A DNA stretch of 29,208 nt from a virus: positions 1 to 29,208 of IMG/VR virus record IMGVR_UViG_3300018416_000080; one strand, written 5' to 3'. A model generated the notes under the pieces. It saw nothing but the letters and a program-made list of their open reading frames with translations, was not told the origin of the DNA and made no database searches. The number at the start of each line of letters is the position of its first letter. The stretch's first letter is position 1. Shown here piece after piece: positions 1 through 6,116 of the stretch. The position numbers and the translations under genes were made by a program.

Positions 1-161
1 AACAAAAGAGAACAAATGAACTCTTGGAAAAGAACAATAGACTCTTGCAAAAAATAATTGATTTGCTAGAATCAAAAAACAAAAATGAACAACCAGTCAA
101 ACTTGAATCTAAAGTCCGAGGATTTCAAAATATTCCTCAAAAGTCTATCGAAGATAAGTGA
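1..161 (+). CDS. C-terminal end of an unknown coiled-coil protein (partial)
   Basis: Frame 3 is open from the window edge to a TGA at 159-161 and encodes about 52 residues. The visible part has a leucine-heptad stretch (NELLEKNNRLLQKIIDLLES) followed by a Lys/Glu/Asn-rich tail, which looks like the end of a real coiled-coil protein rather than random reading. It overlaps the start of the sliding clamp gene by about 77 bases in another frame, consistent with the compact overlaps that follow. No function can be assigned from the fragment. The alternative is chance open frame; the heptad pattern and open edge argue mildly against that. Confidence 0.45.
   Translation, partial: QKRTNELLEKNNRLLQKIIDLLESKNKNEQPVKLESKVRGFQNIPQKSIEDK
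45..72 (+). promoter_or_regulatory. Possible sigma70-like promoter for the sliding clamp gene
   Basis: TTGCAA at 45-50 and TAGAAT at 67-72 are separated by 16 bases, an acceptable match to a bacterial sigma70 promoter. Transcription would start near position 79, only about 6 bases before the clamp ATG at 85. The site lies inside the probable upstream coding region, and AT-rich DNA gives such matches by chance, so this is tentative. Confidence 0.3.
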
Positions 162-807
162 TACCTCAATTTTGGAGGTTAGTTCAGATGAAATATACTC
201 TATCGCCGCATCTGAGGATAGAGCAATGTTTCTTTGGGCAACATTGTCTGGAGAGTTTGATTTAGAGACTTCACTCAATTTACCATCAATTTCTAAAATG
301 TGTAAATTGATAGATTTGTCTTCGACAAGTGATATCAAATTCAATTTGAATGGTAATCGTTTAGAATATAAATCAAAAACAATAAAATTCAAATATCATC
401 TATACGATGATGGTATTTTGACAAAACCGAAGGTCACATTGTCAAAAATAAAAGCACTTAAATTTGACTATGAGTTTGATGTGAGTAGGTCTTTCATAAA
501 GACCTTATTAGCTAATTGTAGTGTTTTTAAAGATACCAACAAATTATACATTTACACTGAAGATGGTCACTTAGTTTGGTCCCTTGCTGACAAAACAATA
601 AAAAATACAGACACCTTGACCATTATTGGTGAAGATGTTGATTTCGAAATGGATGATTTTATTTTGAATCTGGACAATGTCAGGTTGATTGATTTCGGAG
701 ATTCTGATTTCGCAACATTCGAAGTGTCGAAAAACGGAATGGGTAAAATATCCATCGATTCAAATAATATTCAATTAAACTATATAGTTAGTTCGCTGAC
801 AAAATGA
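85..807 (+). CDS. 45: DNA polymerase sliding clamp (T4 gp45-like)
   Basis: At 240 residues the protein is close to T4 gp45 (228), and its layout matches that family: an N-terminal helix (DFKIFLKSLSKI), a short strand pair, an acidic repeat and a second similar half starting near residue 130 (SRSFIKTLLANCSVFKDTNKL). It would form a trimeric ring that tethers the replicative polymerase to DNA. In T4 the same ring, loaded by gp44/62, also activates late transcription, which matters here because T4-late-like boxes are abundant downstream. The ATG at 85 adds only a few residues before the first helix and overlaps the preceding open frame. The next gene starts in an ATGA overlap. The assignment rests on fold pattern, length and neighbouring primase; sequence similarity to gp45 is low, so it is probable rather than certain. 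Confidence 0.72.
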   Translation: MNNQSNLNLKSEDFKIFLKSLSKISDTSILEVSSDEIYSIAASEDRAMFLWATLSGEFDLETSLNLPSISKMCKLIDLSSTSDIKFNLNGNRLEYKSKTIKFKYHLYDDGILTKPKVTLSKIKALKFDYEFDVSRSFIKTLLANCSVFKDTNKLYIYTEDGHLVWSLADKTIKNTDTLTIIGEDVDFEMDDFILNLDNVRLIDFGDSDFATFEVSKNGMGKISIDSNNIQLNYIVSSLTK

Positions 808-1148
808 GAGATATGACATATAAAAATAAAATCACAACACTTAGTTATTTCATTAAAAGATTAAGAGATTCTGGCTTTGTAACAATAAAACTTTTCAAGG
901 ATTATGGAATCCTTGATCCCAGAAAGTGGACCGTCATGGTAGATCCGGGTGGTGGTTCTGTGATAATCACTTGCTATGAAAATAAGGAGGATAAGGGTGA
1001 TGTTGTCTTTGAATTCAATGACGGGGGTAATAAATTCCTTAAAACGTTCAACCTCAAAACCAAATCCATGGAAGTCATCATAACCAATTTAATAGAACGA
1101 GGTATATCACAAAAAACAGATGATTGCTCTTTTGAGAAGAAAGAGTAA
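804..1148 (+). CDS. Unknown 114-residue protein between clamp and primase
   Basis: The ATG at 804 overlaps the clamp stop codon (ATGA), so translation is probably coupled. The protein has a helical N-terminus (TTLSYFIKRLRDSGFVTIKLF), then a beta-rich middle with WTVMVDPGGGSVIITCY and VVFEFNDGGNKF. The layout suggests a small mixed alpha/beta protein of the replication cluster. I do not recognise the family. Its TAA stop forms the first half of the TAAATA box in front of the next gene. Confidence 0.75.
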   Translation: MRDMTYKNKITTLSYFIKRLRDSGFVTIKLFKDYGILDPRKWTVMVDPGGGSVIITCYENKEDKGDVVFEFNDGGNKFLKTFNLKTKSMEVIITNLIERGISQKTDDCSFEKKE

Positions 1149-1151
1149 ATA
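1146..1151 (+). promoter_or_regulatory. TAAATA late-promoter-like box, 5 bases before ATG
   Basis: TAAATA lies 5 bases (TTTGT) before the ATG at 1157. Its first three bases are the stop codon of the preceding gene. By T4 late-promoter geometry transcription would start on the A of the ATG. Confidence 0.5.
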
Positions 1152-1156
1152 TTTGT

Positions 1157-1450
1157 ATGGACAATGAGGAAATCCCTGACGACTTCACCGAAGAAGAAAT
1201 TACAAATATTCTTAGGGATGCATTGACCACAAGATTAAAAGAAAAAAGAAAAATACCGAACAAGGTTCAGATAAATAAAGCGATGATCTCAACTTTGGGA
1301 GAGTTTCTGACTTGTTTCAAATTGATTGGTTATGATTTGGATGGGAATCCTGTGAATTTTACTGTTTACAAAGAGAAAATAGAAAAATCAGCGTTGGATA
1401 ATCTTTTCATGGAGCAGGTTCAAAATTTCATGAATGATAGATTGGGATGA
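1157..1450 (+). CDS. Unknown 97-residue acidic helical protein
   Basis: The protein is short and mostly helical. It has an acidic N-terminus (MDNEEIPDDFTEEEITNILRDAL), a basic stretch (RLKEKRKIPNKVQINKA), and a central GYDLDGNPVNF turn. No Shine-Dalgarno sequence precedes the start; instead a TAAATA box sits 5 bases upstream. It overlaps the next gene by 4 bases (ATGA at 1447). Its place between clamp and primase suggests a replication or regulatory accessory, but I do not recognise it. Confidence 0.72.
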   Translation: MDNEEIPDDFTEEEITNILRDALTTRLKEKRKIPNKVQINKAMISTLGEFLTCFKLIGYDLDGNPVNFTVYKEKIEKSALDNLFMEQVQNFMNDRLG

Positions 1451-1734
1451 TTAAATTTTCAAAAAAATCTGTAGAGTTCGGAAATACTTATGGTGTTCTT
1501 GATGGACAATATAAGGGACATACTCTAATGTTTATAAAAAAGATCGGGGATCTTTATGGTTTTTGTGATATTTTTGACGGGAAGATGGATGCGAGATGGA
1601 TCTCAAAAAAGGACTTTGATTTCGGAGTTAAACATGGTATAATCGAATTGGTAAATCCACAACCATCGAAAGCTGAAAAAAATGAAATTGAAAAAATTAC
1701 CAAAGCTAAATTCAACAAACAAAAGGAGCTTTGA
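1447..1734 (+). CDS. Unknown 95-residue beta-rich protein upstream of primase
   Basis: It starts in an ATGA overlap with the preceding gene. Short strands separated by glycine turns (GNTYGVLDGQYKGHTLMFIKKIGDLYGF is one long such region, residues 12-39) suggest a small beta-barrel of SH3 or KOW type, followed by a charged Lys/Glu tail. That fold guess is inference. Its last 53 bases overlap the start of the primase gene in another frame. Confidence 0.7.
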   Translation: MIKFSKKSVEFGNTYGVLDGQYKGHTLMFIKKIGDLYGFCDIFDGKMDARWISKKDFDFGVKHGIIELVNPQPSKAEKNEIEKITKAKFNKQKEL

Positions 1735-2764
1735 TTTCGACTTACCGAGAGATTATGTAATTTCGAAATTTTATGAATTTGGTCATAGAGTAACCCACAA
1801 CAAATCCACAGGAAAATACAACTCATGTTGCCCAATTTGTAGAGAAGGCACGTCTTGGGGGAGAAAAAAAAGATGTTGGTATGATCCGGATGGTAGTAAT
1901 ATATGCTGCTATAATTGTGGAAGTAGTCTATCCACATATAACTGGATAAGAGAAGTGTCGGGGATGTCGCATAAGGAATTGTGCGATGATATGGGTAAGG
2001 GAGACTTCGGATATACTCCAATTTTATTGGAAGAAGATGCTCCACAATTGAAGGTTGAAACGTTACCTATCGATTCTATAAATTTATTTGACCCAACACA
2101 AGTCAAATATTATGAAAACAATTCGAAGGTAAAATACGCCTTGGATTATATAAAGAGACGCAGGCTGGACGTTGCTGTTAATCGCCCTCATGCCCTCTAC
2201 ATCAGCTTGAAGGACAAGTTTCAGGGTGATCGCTTAGTGATACCTTTCAAGGACGAGGAGGGGGATATTGTGTTCTACCAAACCCGCACTCTATTCAACA
2301 CAGACGAAAGGCCCAGTTATCTATCCAAGGTGAATTCTGATAAGACATTATACGGAATCGATAATATAGATCCCAATTTAGACACTGTGTTTTTATTCGA
2401 GGGTCCGATAGATTCGTTCTTTATAAAAAACGGATTGGGTGTGGCAGGGATTAACGCTGCCAAAGAGTTTACATTGACAAAAACACAGAAGAGTCAAATG
2501 GATTCTTTGGGACTGTTTAATAAGATATGGTTTTTAGATTCTCAATGGGTTGATAAAACAGCCAGAGAGAAAACGTTAAGCCTGTTGGAGTCTGGTGAAT
2601 GTGTATTCATATGGCCAGAAAAATGGGGAAAGTATTACAAGGATCTCAATGAGCTTTGTGTGGATAAGGATCTCAATCAGGTGTCTCCCGAATGGGCAAA
2701 GAAAAACAGCACCTGTGGTAAGGGTGCTGTTTTAAAGTTTAAGATGTTGTTTGCGAATCTCTGA
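1682..2764 (+). CDS. 61: DNA primase (T4 gp61-like, zinc finger plus TOPRIM)
   Basis: This 360-residue protein has the architecture of a phage primase that makes RNA primers for lagging-strand synthesis with the replicative helicase. Residues 49-79 carry the zinc-binding domain, with C50-x2-C53 and C76-x2-C79 as likely ligands plus C65 and C75. Residues 183-204 (GDRLVIPF...VFYQTRTL) match the basal part of the catalytic domain. The TOPRIM domain follows, with FLFEGPIDS (E240, D244) and a second acidic site at KIWFLDSQ (D286). T4 gp61 has 342 residues, so the length fits. The start overlaps the upstream gene by 53 bases; no better ATG lies between it and the conserved N-terminal region. The 3' end carries a symmetric terminator hairpin. 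Confidence 0.88.
   Translation: MKLKKLPKLNSTNKRSFDFDLPRDYVISKFYEFGHRVTHNKSTGKYNSCCPICREGTSWGRKKRCWYDPDGSNICCYNCGSSLSTYNWIREVSGMSHKELCDDMGKGDFGYTPILLEEDAPQLKVETLPIDSINLFDPTQVKYYENNSKVKYALDYIKRRRLDVAVNRPHALYISLKDKFQGDRLVIPFKDEEGDIVFYQTRTLFNTDERPSYLSKVNSDKTLYGIDNIDPNLDTVFLFEGPIDSFFIKNGLGVAGINAAKEFTLTKTQKSQMDSLGLFNKIWFLDSQWVDKTAREKTLSLLESGECVFIWPEKWGKYYKDLNELCVDKDLNQVSPEWAKKNSTCGKGAVLKFKMLFANL
2702..2733. terminator. Bidirectional intrinsic terminator inside the primase 3' end
   Basis: AAACAGCACC (2704-2713) and GGTGCTGTTT (2723-2732) form a perfect 10-bp stem around a 9-base loop. The stem is flanked by an A run on the left and a T run on the right, so it reads as a rho-independent terminator on both strands. 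It lies at the junction of two convergent genes, but about 30 bases inside the primase coding region, which must encode the stem as amino acids. Confidence 0.75.
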
Positions 2765-2772
2765 TTCCAATT

Positions 2773-3216
2773 TCAAACATATTTATATCTAGCATTTGAT
2801 GTCTGTGCCATGAATCCTAAGAAGTTCTGATGTAGAGATGCTAAATCTGAAGCAACGCGACTGATTTTTGTTTGTTGCGATTGTTTCATTTTATCCATCA
2901 CAGTGTCCGGTTCAGCAGCAGCAAGACGTGATTGAATGGAATTAGGATCTTCACTGTTAAGAAATGATAAAAATGATTCAATTTCTGTAATCCAAGATTG
3001 TAGTTCATCGATTGTTTGTTGATTTTTTTGTGACATTGCATCTGCAACTTGTTTCGATGTCTTATCAACCACGGTATTGGTATCCGGGGTGAGATCAACG
3101 CCGAAGTCTTCTGGATCGGTTCCATCATCCAAAGATGCTTCCATGGCTTTTCTTTCCAAATCGCGGGTGTCCTCGCGTAAGAGTCTTATAAATTCCTTGG
3201 CAAATAGGTTGCTCAT
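2773..3216 (-). CDS. Unknown 147-residue helical protein, possible virion/scaffold component
   Basis: The protein is acidic and helical. Its N-terminus (MSNLFAKEFIRLLREDTRDLE) resembles the short amphipathic leaders of T4 internal head proteins, followed by an acidic linker (DDGTDPEDFGVDLTPDTN), then Gln/Ser-rich helices. It stands alone on the minus strand, converging with primase and diverging from the gene at 3251. A TAAATA box lies 6 bases before its ATG, as for the virion genes, which suggests late expression. A scaffold or internal head role is only an inference. Confidence 0.75.
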   Translation of the reverse strand: MSNLFAKEFIRLLREDTRDLERKAMEASLDDGTDPEDFGVDLTPDTNTVVDKTSKQVADAMSQKNQQTIDELQSWITEIESFLSFLNSEDPNSIQSRLAAAEPDTVMDKMKQSQQTKISRVASDLASLHQNFLGFMAQTSNARYKYV

Positions 3217-3222
3217 ATAGTA

Positions 3223-3228
3223 TATTTA
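3223..3228 (-). promoter_or_regulatory. TAAATA late-promoter-like box, 6 bases before ATG
   Basis: On the minus strand CTAAATA is followed by TACTAT and the ATG at 3216. It is one half of a back-to-back pair with the box at 3240-3245. Confidence 0.55.
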
Positions 3229-3239
3229 GCTATTCGGGT

Positions 3240-3245
3240 TAAATA
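3240..3245 (+). promoter_or_regulatory. TAAATA late-promoter-like box, 5 bases before ATG
   Basis: TAAATA is followed by ATTCT and the ATG at 3251. Only 11 bases separate it from the opposing box at 3223-3228, so two polymerases could hardly occupy both at once. Confidence 0.55.
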
Positions 3246-3250
3246 ATTCT

Positions 3251-3646
3251 ATGCCAGCTAAAGGAGAAAGCCCCTATTCGACCAAATTCGCGTCCCCAGA
3301 TATCGACCACGATTTAGATCCATCCTCACAAATGAAGAAGTATAAAAAAGAGGAGAGGGAGACCCATGCTGGTCCAAATGCATTACCATATGAAATGCAA
3401 AATCTTCCAACCTATTTTGGTCAGATGGTGGATTCTGGTATGCAGGCAGCGAAAACAATAGAAGATATCCTAAAAACCAAAGACGTTAAGAATAAGAAGG
3501 AACTCCTCAAGCTTAAAAAGAACACAGAGAAGATGGTATTGTATCTTATGCAGAACGTTGACTATGTTTTAGAGAAATATACCATCGGAGCGAAGCATGT
3601 GATGGATGACATCGAGGATGAAAAGATGGAAGACGAGCTATATTGA
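3251..3646 (+). CDS. Unknown 131-residue charged protein
   Basis: The N-terminal third is polar and probably disordered (MPAKGESPYSTKFASPDIDH). It is followed by a Lys-rich helical region (residues 75-100, ILKTKDVKNKKELLKLKKNT) and an acidic tail ending MEDELY. It has no Shine-Dalgarno sequence but a TAAATA box 5 bases upstream, so it is probably expressed late. It could be a minor virion or assembly protein. I do not recognise the family. Confidence 0.75.
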   Translation: MPAKGESPYSTKFASPDIDHDLDPSSQMKKYKKEERETHAGPNALPYEMQNLPTYFGQMVDSGMQAAKTIEDILKTKDVKNKKELLKLKKNTEKMVLYLMQNVDYVLEKYTIGAKHVMDDIEDEKMEDELY

Positions 3647-3684
3647 GCTTGATTTCTCCATTCTGGGGGTATATAATACATGAG

Positions 3685-4158
3685 ATGACTACAATTTGGA
3701 AAAAAAGAGCGATTCTTTTGGGTGTTTGGGTATTTTTGATCATATTGCTCACAATTATCGGATATTTCGCAATTGCACCTTGGTTTTTGGTAATTTTCCC
3801 CATATTGCTTTGCATACCAGCAGGTATATTCACATTTTTGTTCTTAAAGGATTCAAATCCAGAGGAGGATGAAGAAATCCAGAAGCTTTTGACCACTATT
3901 TTTGATCTTGAGACCATTAATGAAGAACAAACAAGGGTTATCAAGGATTATGAGGATATCTTTGATACCCAATTGGTGGAATTGCCATGTGTTTGCGGTG
4001 GAAATACCTTTAAGGGGCTATTTTCTCCAAATACCGAGAACGAAGTTCAGTGTGAAAAATGTAAAAATAACTATCGAGTGACAATAAATTACGACACTGT
4101 TCTACTTTCAGAACCCATGGACCAAAAAATAATTGATAAAACACTTGGAGACATTTAA
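3685..4158 (+). CDS. Membrane-anchored zinc-ribbon-like protein
   Basis: From the ATG at 3685 the product has 157 residues. Two hydrophobic segments (about 8-28 and 32-53) form a membrane hairpin preceded by basic residues (WKKR), so the bulk probably faces the cytoplasm. An acidic helical stretch (59-92) leads to a likely zinc ribbon, with C102 and C104 (PCVCGG) paired with C123 and C126 (CEKC). The reading frame also extends upstream to a TTG at 3643 that overlaps the previous stop; I prefer the ATG because the TTG start would add a short unconserved-looking stretch. Function is unknown; a membrane-associated host-interaction factor is possible. Confidence 0.75.
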   Translation: MTTIWKKRAILLGVWVFLIILLTIIGYFAIAPWFLVIFPILLCIPAGIFTFLFLKDSNPEEDEEIQKLLTTIFDLETINEEQTRVIKDYEDIFDTQLVELPCVCGGNTFKGLFSPNTENEVQCEKCKNNYRVTINYDTVLLSEPMDQKIIDKTLGDI

Positions 4159-4163
4159 GTTGT

Positions 4164-4451
4164 ATGAAAAATTATACAAAGGTTCAGAAAATGGAGATTG
4201 TCAAAGAATATGATCGTCTGGTGAGTGTAAAATGCGACATTTGTGGTGATATAACGAAAAATGATTGGAAAGAATCATGTTATGACGCTTTTGATTATTC
4301 CTTTTGGGCAAAAACCGGGTCTAATTATCCAGAAGGTGGGTCTGGTGAGGAAGTGTCTATAGATATTTGTCCAAAATGCATCATAGGTAAACTCATTCCT
4401 TGGGTGAAATCATTTGGTGGAGAACCAACTATTAAGGAATGGGATTGGTGA
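4164..4451 (+). CDS. Small zinc-binding protein with two CxxC pairs
   Basis: This 95-residue protein has CDIC near residue 24 and CPKC near residue 72, separated by an aromatic, acidic loop (DYSFWAKTGSNYPEGGSGEE). The two pairs would bind one structural zinc. It follows the membrane zinc-ribbon gene after 5 bases and overlaps nothing real downstream. Such small zinc proteins are common phage accessories; no function can be assigned. Confidence 0.72.
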   Translation: MKNYTKVQKMEIVKEYDRLVSVKCDICGDITKNDWKESCYDAFDYSFWAKTGSNYPEGGSGEEVSIDICPKCIIGKLIPWVKSFGGEPTIKEWDW

Positions 4452-4452
4452 T

Positions 4453-4641
4453 ATGTCTAAAAAGAAAAACAAGAAATTCGAACAATGGAACAATTGTTGT
4501 AAAAACGAACAATTAGTCTCTTGGGATTGTTTTTGTAGTTGGGGGTGCGATTGCTGCGATTTATCTTGGGAATGCCCGACATGTGGTTGGAAATATACGG
4601 ATAATCAAATCAAATCATGGATTAAAATGATTAAACACTAA
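4453..4641 (+). CDS. Cys/Trp-rich miniprotein
   Basis: From the ATG at 4453 the product has 62 residues with nine cysteines and six tryptophans (CCKNE, CFCSWGCDCC, ECPTCGW). The frame extends upstream to 4414 inside the previous gene, but the ATG at 4453 leaves a one-base gap after that gene's stop and is the natural start. The Cys pairs suggest one or two bound metals. It is the third Cys-pair protein in a row. I do not recognise it. Confidence 0.65.
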   Translation: MSKKKNKKFEQWNNCCKNEQLVSWDCFCSWGCDCCDLSWECPTCGWKYTDNQIKSWIKMIKH

Positions 4642-4659
4642 GATAAACTGATACAAATT

Positions 4660-4896
4660 ATGACAGTGAGCATAGAACGTGGGGATGGGTCTGTTGAGGA
4701 AATGAGTTCTACAGAATTTACTAGATGGGCATGTTTAATTGAGGCTTTTGATATTATTAAACAAAAGGCAGACGATTTGGGGGTGAATAATGTAGATTTA
4801 CTCATAAAACCAGCGGCCATAGAAAAATACATGGAGGAAAGATGGTTATCGATGAAACATGACGTAGAATGTGAGATTAAAATGGGATCGCTGTAA
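4660..4896 (+). CDS. Unknown 78-residue protein
   Basis: This is a small helical protein with the pattern MTVSIERGDGSVEEMSSTEF, then a helix (TRWACLIEAFDIIKQKADDL) and a second one near the end (KYMEERWLSMKHD). It is last in the plus-strand accessory group and converges with the glycosyltransferase gene, leaving a 17-base gap. No strong Shine-Dalgarno sequence or TAAATA box precedes it. Function is unknown. Confidence 0.65.
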   Translation: MTVSIERGDGSVEEMSSTEFTRWACLIEAFDIIKQKADDLGVNNVDLLIKPAAIEKYMEERWLSMKHDVECEIKMGSL

Positions 4897-4913
4897 AATC
4901 ACCCAGCCAAATT

Positions 4914-5699
4914 TCATCCCATAACTTCTTTAAAGTGTTCATCCAGTTCATCGGTATCTAAACCAAGCTCTGTGAACCCAATTAGGTAATTTTGATATCT
5001 TTCCTTTAAATCATTGGGATAAGAAATTCCATTAGGTCTATCGAATCTATGTAACCATCTTAAAAACGGCAAGCATAGGGTCTTCTTACCAATTTTACGA
5101 AATTTTTCGTGGATATAACCCTCTTCCCCACCAAATCCCCTAAACTCTTTATTGAAACCCACCCATGAATCTTTTCTACATGAAAAGAGACCCATACCCT
5201 GTGCTGGTATTTCAAAAGGGTCGGCGTTTTTATCCAATCCACGGGGATCTGTCCCCCATTGCCCCCACATATACCCAGACCATTTCAGATCGAAGTGAGT
5301 TGATATATTTTCTAAGTCATCGTAGACTAGTGGACCTTGTAAAAGATTACCAAAATCCTTTCCAGAATCGTAAAAATCTATTAGTTTTCGAATCGCCCCA
5401 GATTCTACAAGAACATGGCTATCTATACATAAGACATATGGGGTATCCGCTAATTCAAAGACTTTGTTTTTAATAGTCGTTGATTTGTATTTTGTAAATG
5501 GGAGATATTGTAGAGGTTCTTTGATACGAGTAGTGAAATTTTGCACACATTTCCCGTGATTGCTGGTTGGGTTATTGTCTATAATAACGAATTCGATATC
5601 ATCCAAAATCTCTGGATGATTCATACGAATATTTTGTATCGTGAAATACAATCCATCGTAATCATCGTGAGTTGCCATCCCAATGGTTAGTTTTCTCAT
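4914..5699 (-). CDS. GT-A fold glycosyltransferase (GT2-like) with a DxH motif
   Basis: The 261-residue protein starts like a GT2-type transferase (LTIGMATHDDYDGLYFTIQN) with the nucleotide-binding strand EFVIIDNNP at residues 36-44. The metal site reads CIDSH (D93-S94-H95). Residues 188-201 carry GFGGEEGYIHEKFR, and H217 sits in LRWLHRF. A DSH motif with a GGE acceptor-side motif is also the hallmark arrangement of polypeptide GalNAc-transferases, although the protein is short and lacks their lectin domain. It lies 11 bases after a Thr/Pro-rich mucin-like gene, so glycosylation of that protein is a natural hypothesis. The reading frame extends to a TTG at 5732 inside the upstream gene; the ATG at 5699 is preferred because it leaves no overlap and begins at the conserved strand. 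Confidence 0.88.
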   Translation of the reverse strand: MRKLTIGMATHDDYDGLYFTIQNIRMNHPEILDDIEFVIIDNNPTSNHGKCVQNFTTRIKEPLQYLPFTKYKSTTIKNKVFELADTPYVLCIDSHVLVESGAIRKLIDFYDSGKDFGNLLQGPLVYDDLENISTHFDLKWSGYMWGQWGTDPRGLDKNADPFEIPAQGMGLFSCRKDSWVGFNKEFRGFGGEEGYIHEKFRKIGKKTLCLPFLRWLHRFDRPNGISYPNDLKERYQNYLIGFTELGLDTDELDEHFKEVMG

Positions 5700-5710
5700 A
5701 AAACTAATTA

Positions 5711-6115
5711 TCAGAAATTTAAATAAAGGCAAGCATCATCACATTTTTTGTTCACAACTGTTGGGGTTGGAGTAGTTGTGGTTGTGGTTCTTGGTGGAGA
5801 TGTAGTTGTAGTTGTAGTTGTGGGTGCCTGTGTGGTGAGTATTGTCTCAATTTTCGTTAATGGAGAACTCGGAGGTGGCACCTTAGTTGTCACCACAACA
5901 ATCGCAGACGGGGGCAGCGTGTTGGGTGGTGGGATTATTATGATCGGAGGGTTTGGAGGGGTTGTGTCTGGTGGTGGAAGACACGGTGAGCATGTTGTGG
6001 AACCGTCCGGTGGCGTAGTGGTGGATGTGGTGCTTGTGGATGTAGTAGTCGATGTACTAGTAGATGTGCTACTAGTACTAGTATAAGTAGGAAAAGATGT
6101 TGTCCCTTCAATCAT
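5711..6115 (-). CDS. Mucin-like Thr/Ser/Pro-rich protein
   Basis: Of 134 residues about one third are Thr, with many Ser and Pro. The order is an N-terminal Ser/Thr block, a CSPC motif, a Pro-rich centre containing IIIIPPP and VVVTTKVPPP, a second block of T7 and T6 runs, and a C-terminal CDDAC. Such stalks are extended, unstructured and classic O-glycosylation substrates. The gene sits between a lectin-like protein and a glycosyltransferase in the fibre cassette, so a virion surface stalk or decoration is likely. The DNA is a set of short ACN repeats that should be prone to length change by slippage. The opposite strand is also open, but only as a Val/Gly-rich mirror of the repeats. Confidence 0.8.
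   Translation of the reverse strand: MIEGTTSFPTYTSTSSTSTSTSTTTSTSTTSTTTPPDGSTTCSPCLPPPDTTPPNPPIIIIPPPNTLPPSAIVVVTTKVPPPSSPLTKIETILTTQAPTTTTTTTSPPRTTTTTTPTPTVVNKKCDDACLYLNF
5795..6090. repeat. Imperfect trinucleotide/hexanucleotide repeats in the mucin-like gene
   Basis: The plus strand reads runs of GTTGTA and GTGGTT near 5795-5820, GTGGATGT units near 6020-6050, and an ACTAGT-rich segment near 6055-6082. They encode the Thr/Ser blocks on the minus strand. Variation in copy number between related genomes is expected. Confidence 0.6.
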
Positions 6116-6116
6116 A

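Noticed and set aside
896-915. Perfect 8-bp hairpin CAAGGATT-ATGG-AATCCTTG
   Set aside because: It lies in the middle of a coding region, has no T run and no boundary role; it is probably chance.
1270-1280. Internal TAAATA occurrences inside genes, such as near 1271 and 5720
   Set aside because: The hexamer is expected by chance in AT-rich DNA. Only copies at the fixed distance from a start codon were counted as promoter candidates.
1554-2045. Antisense frame of 163 residues opposite the 3' end of the small gene at 1447 and the 5' part of primase
   Set aside because: The primase zinc-binding region is clearly coding on the plus strand; the antisense reading has no recognisable features and no start context.
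4882-4922. ATGGGAT/ATCCCAT inverted repeat at the convergent junction of 4660 and 4914 genes
   Set aside because: Seven pairs around a 27-base loop without a T run is too weak to call a terminator.
5748-6086. Open plus-strand frame of 112 residues rich in Val and Gly
   Set aside because: It is the complement of the Thr-repeat coding tract; the composition follows from the repeats. It runs against the operon and shows no domain.
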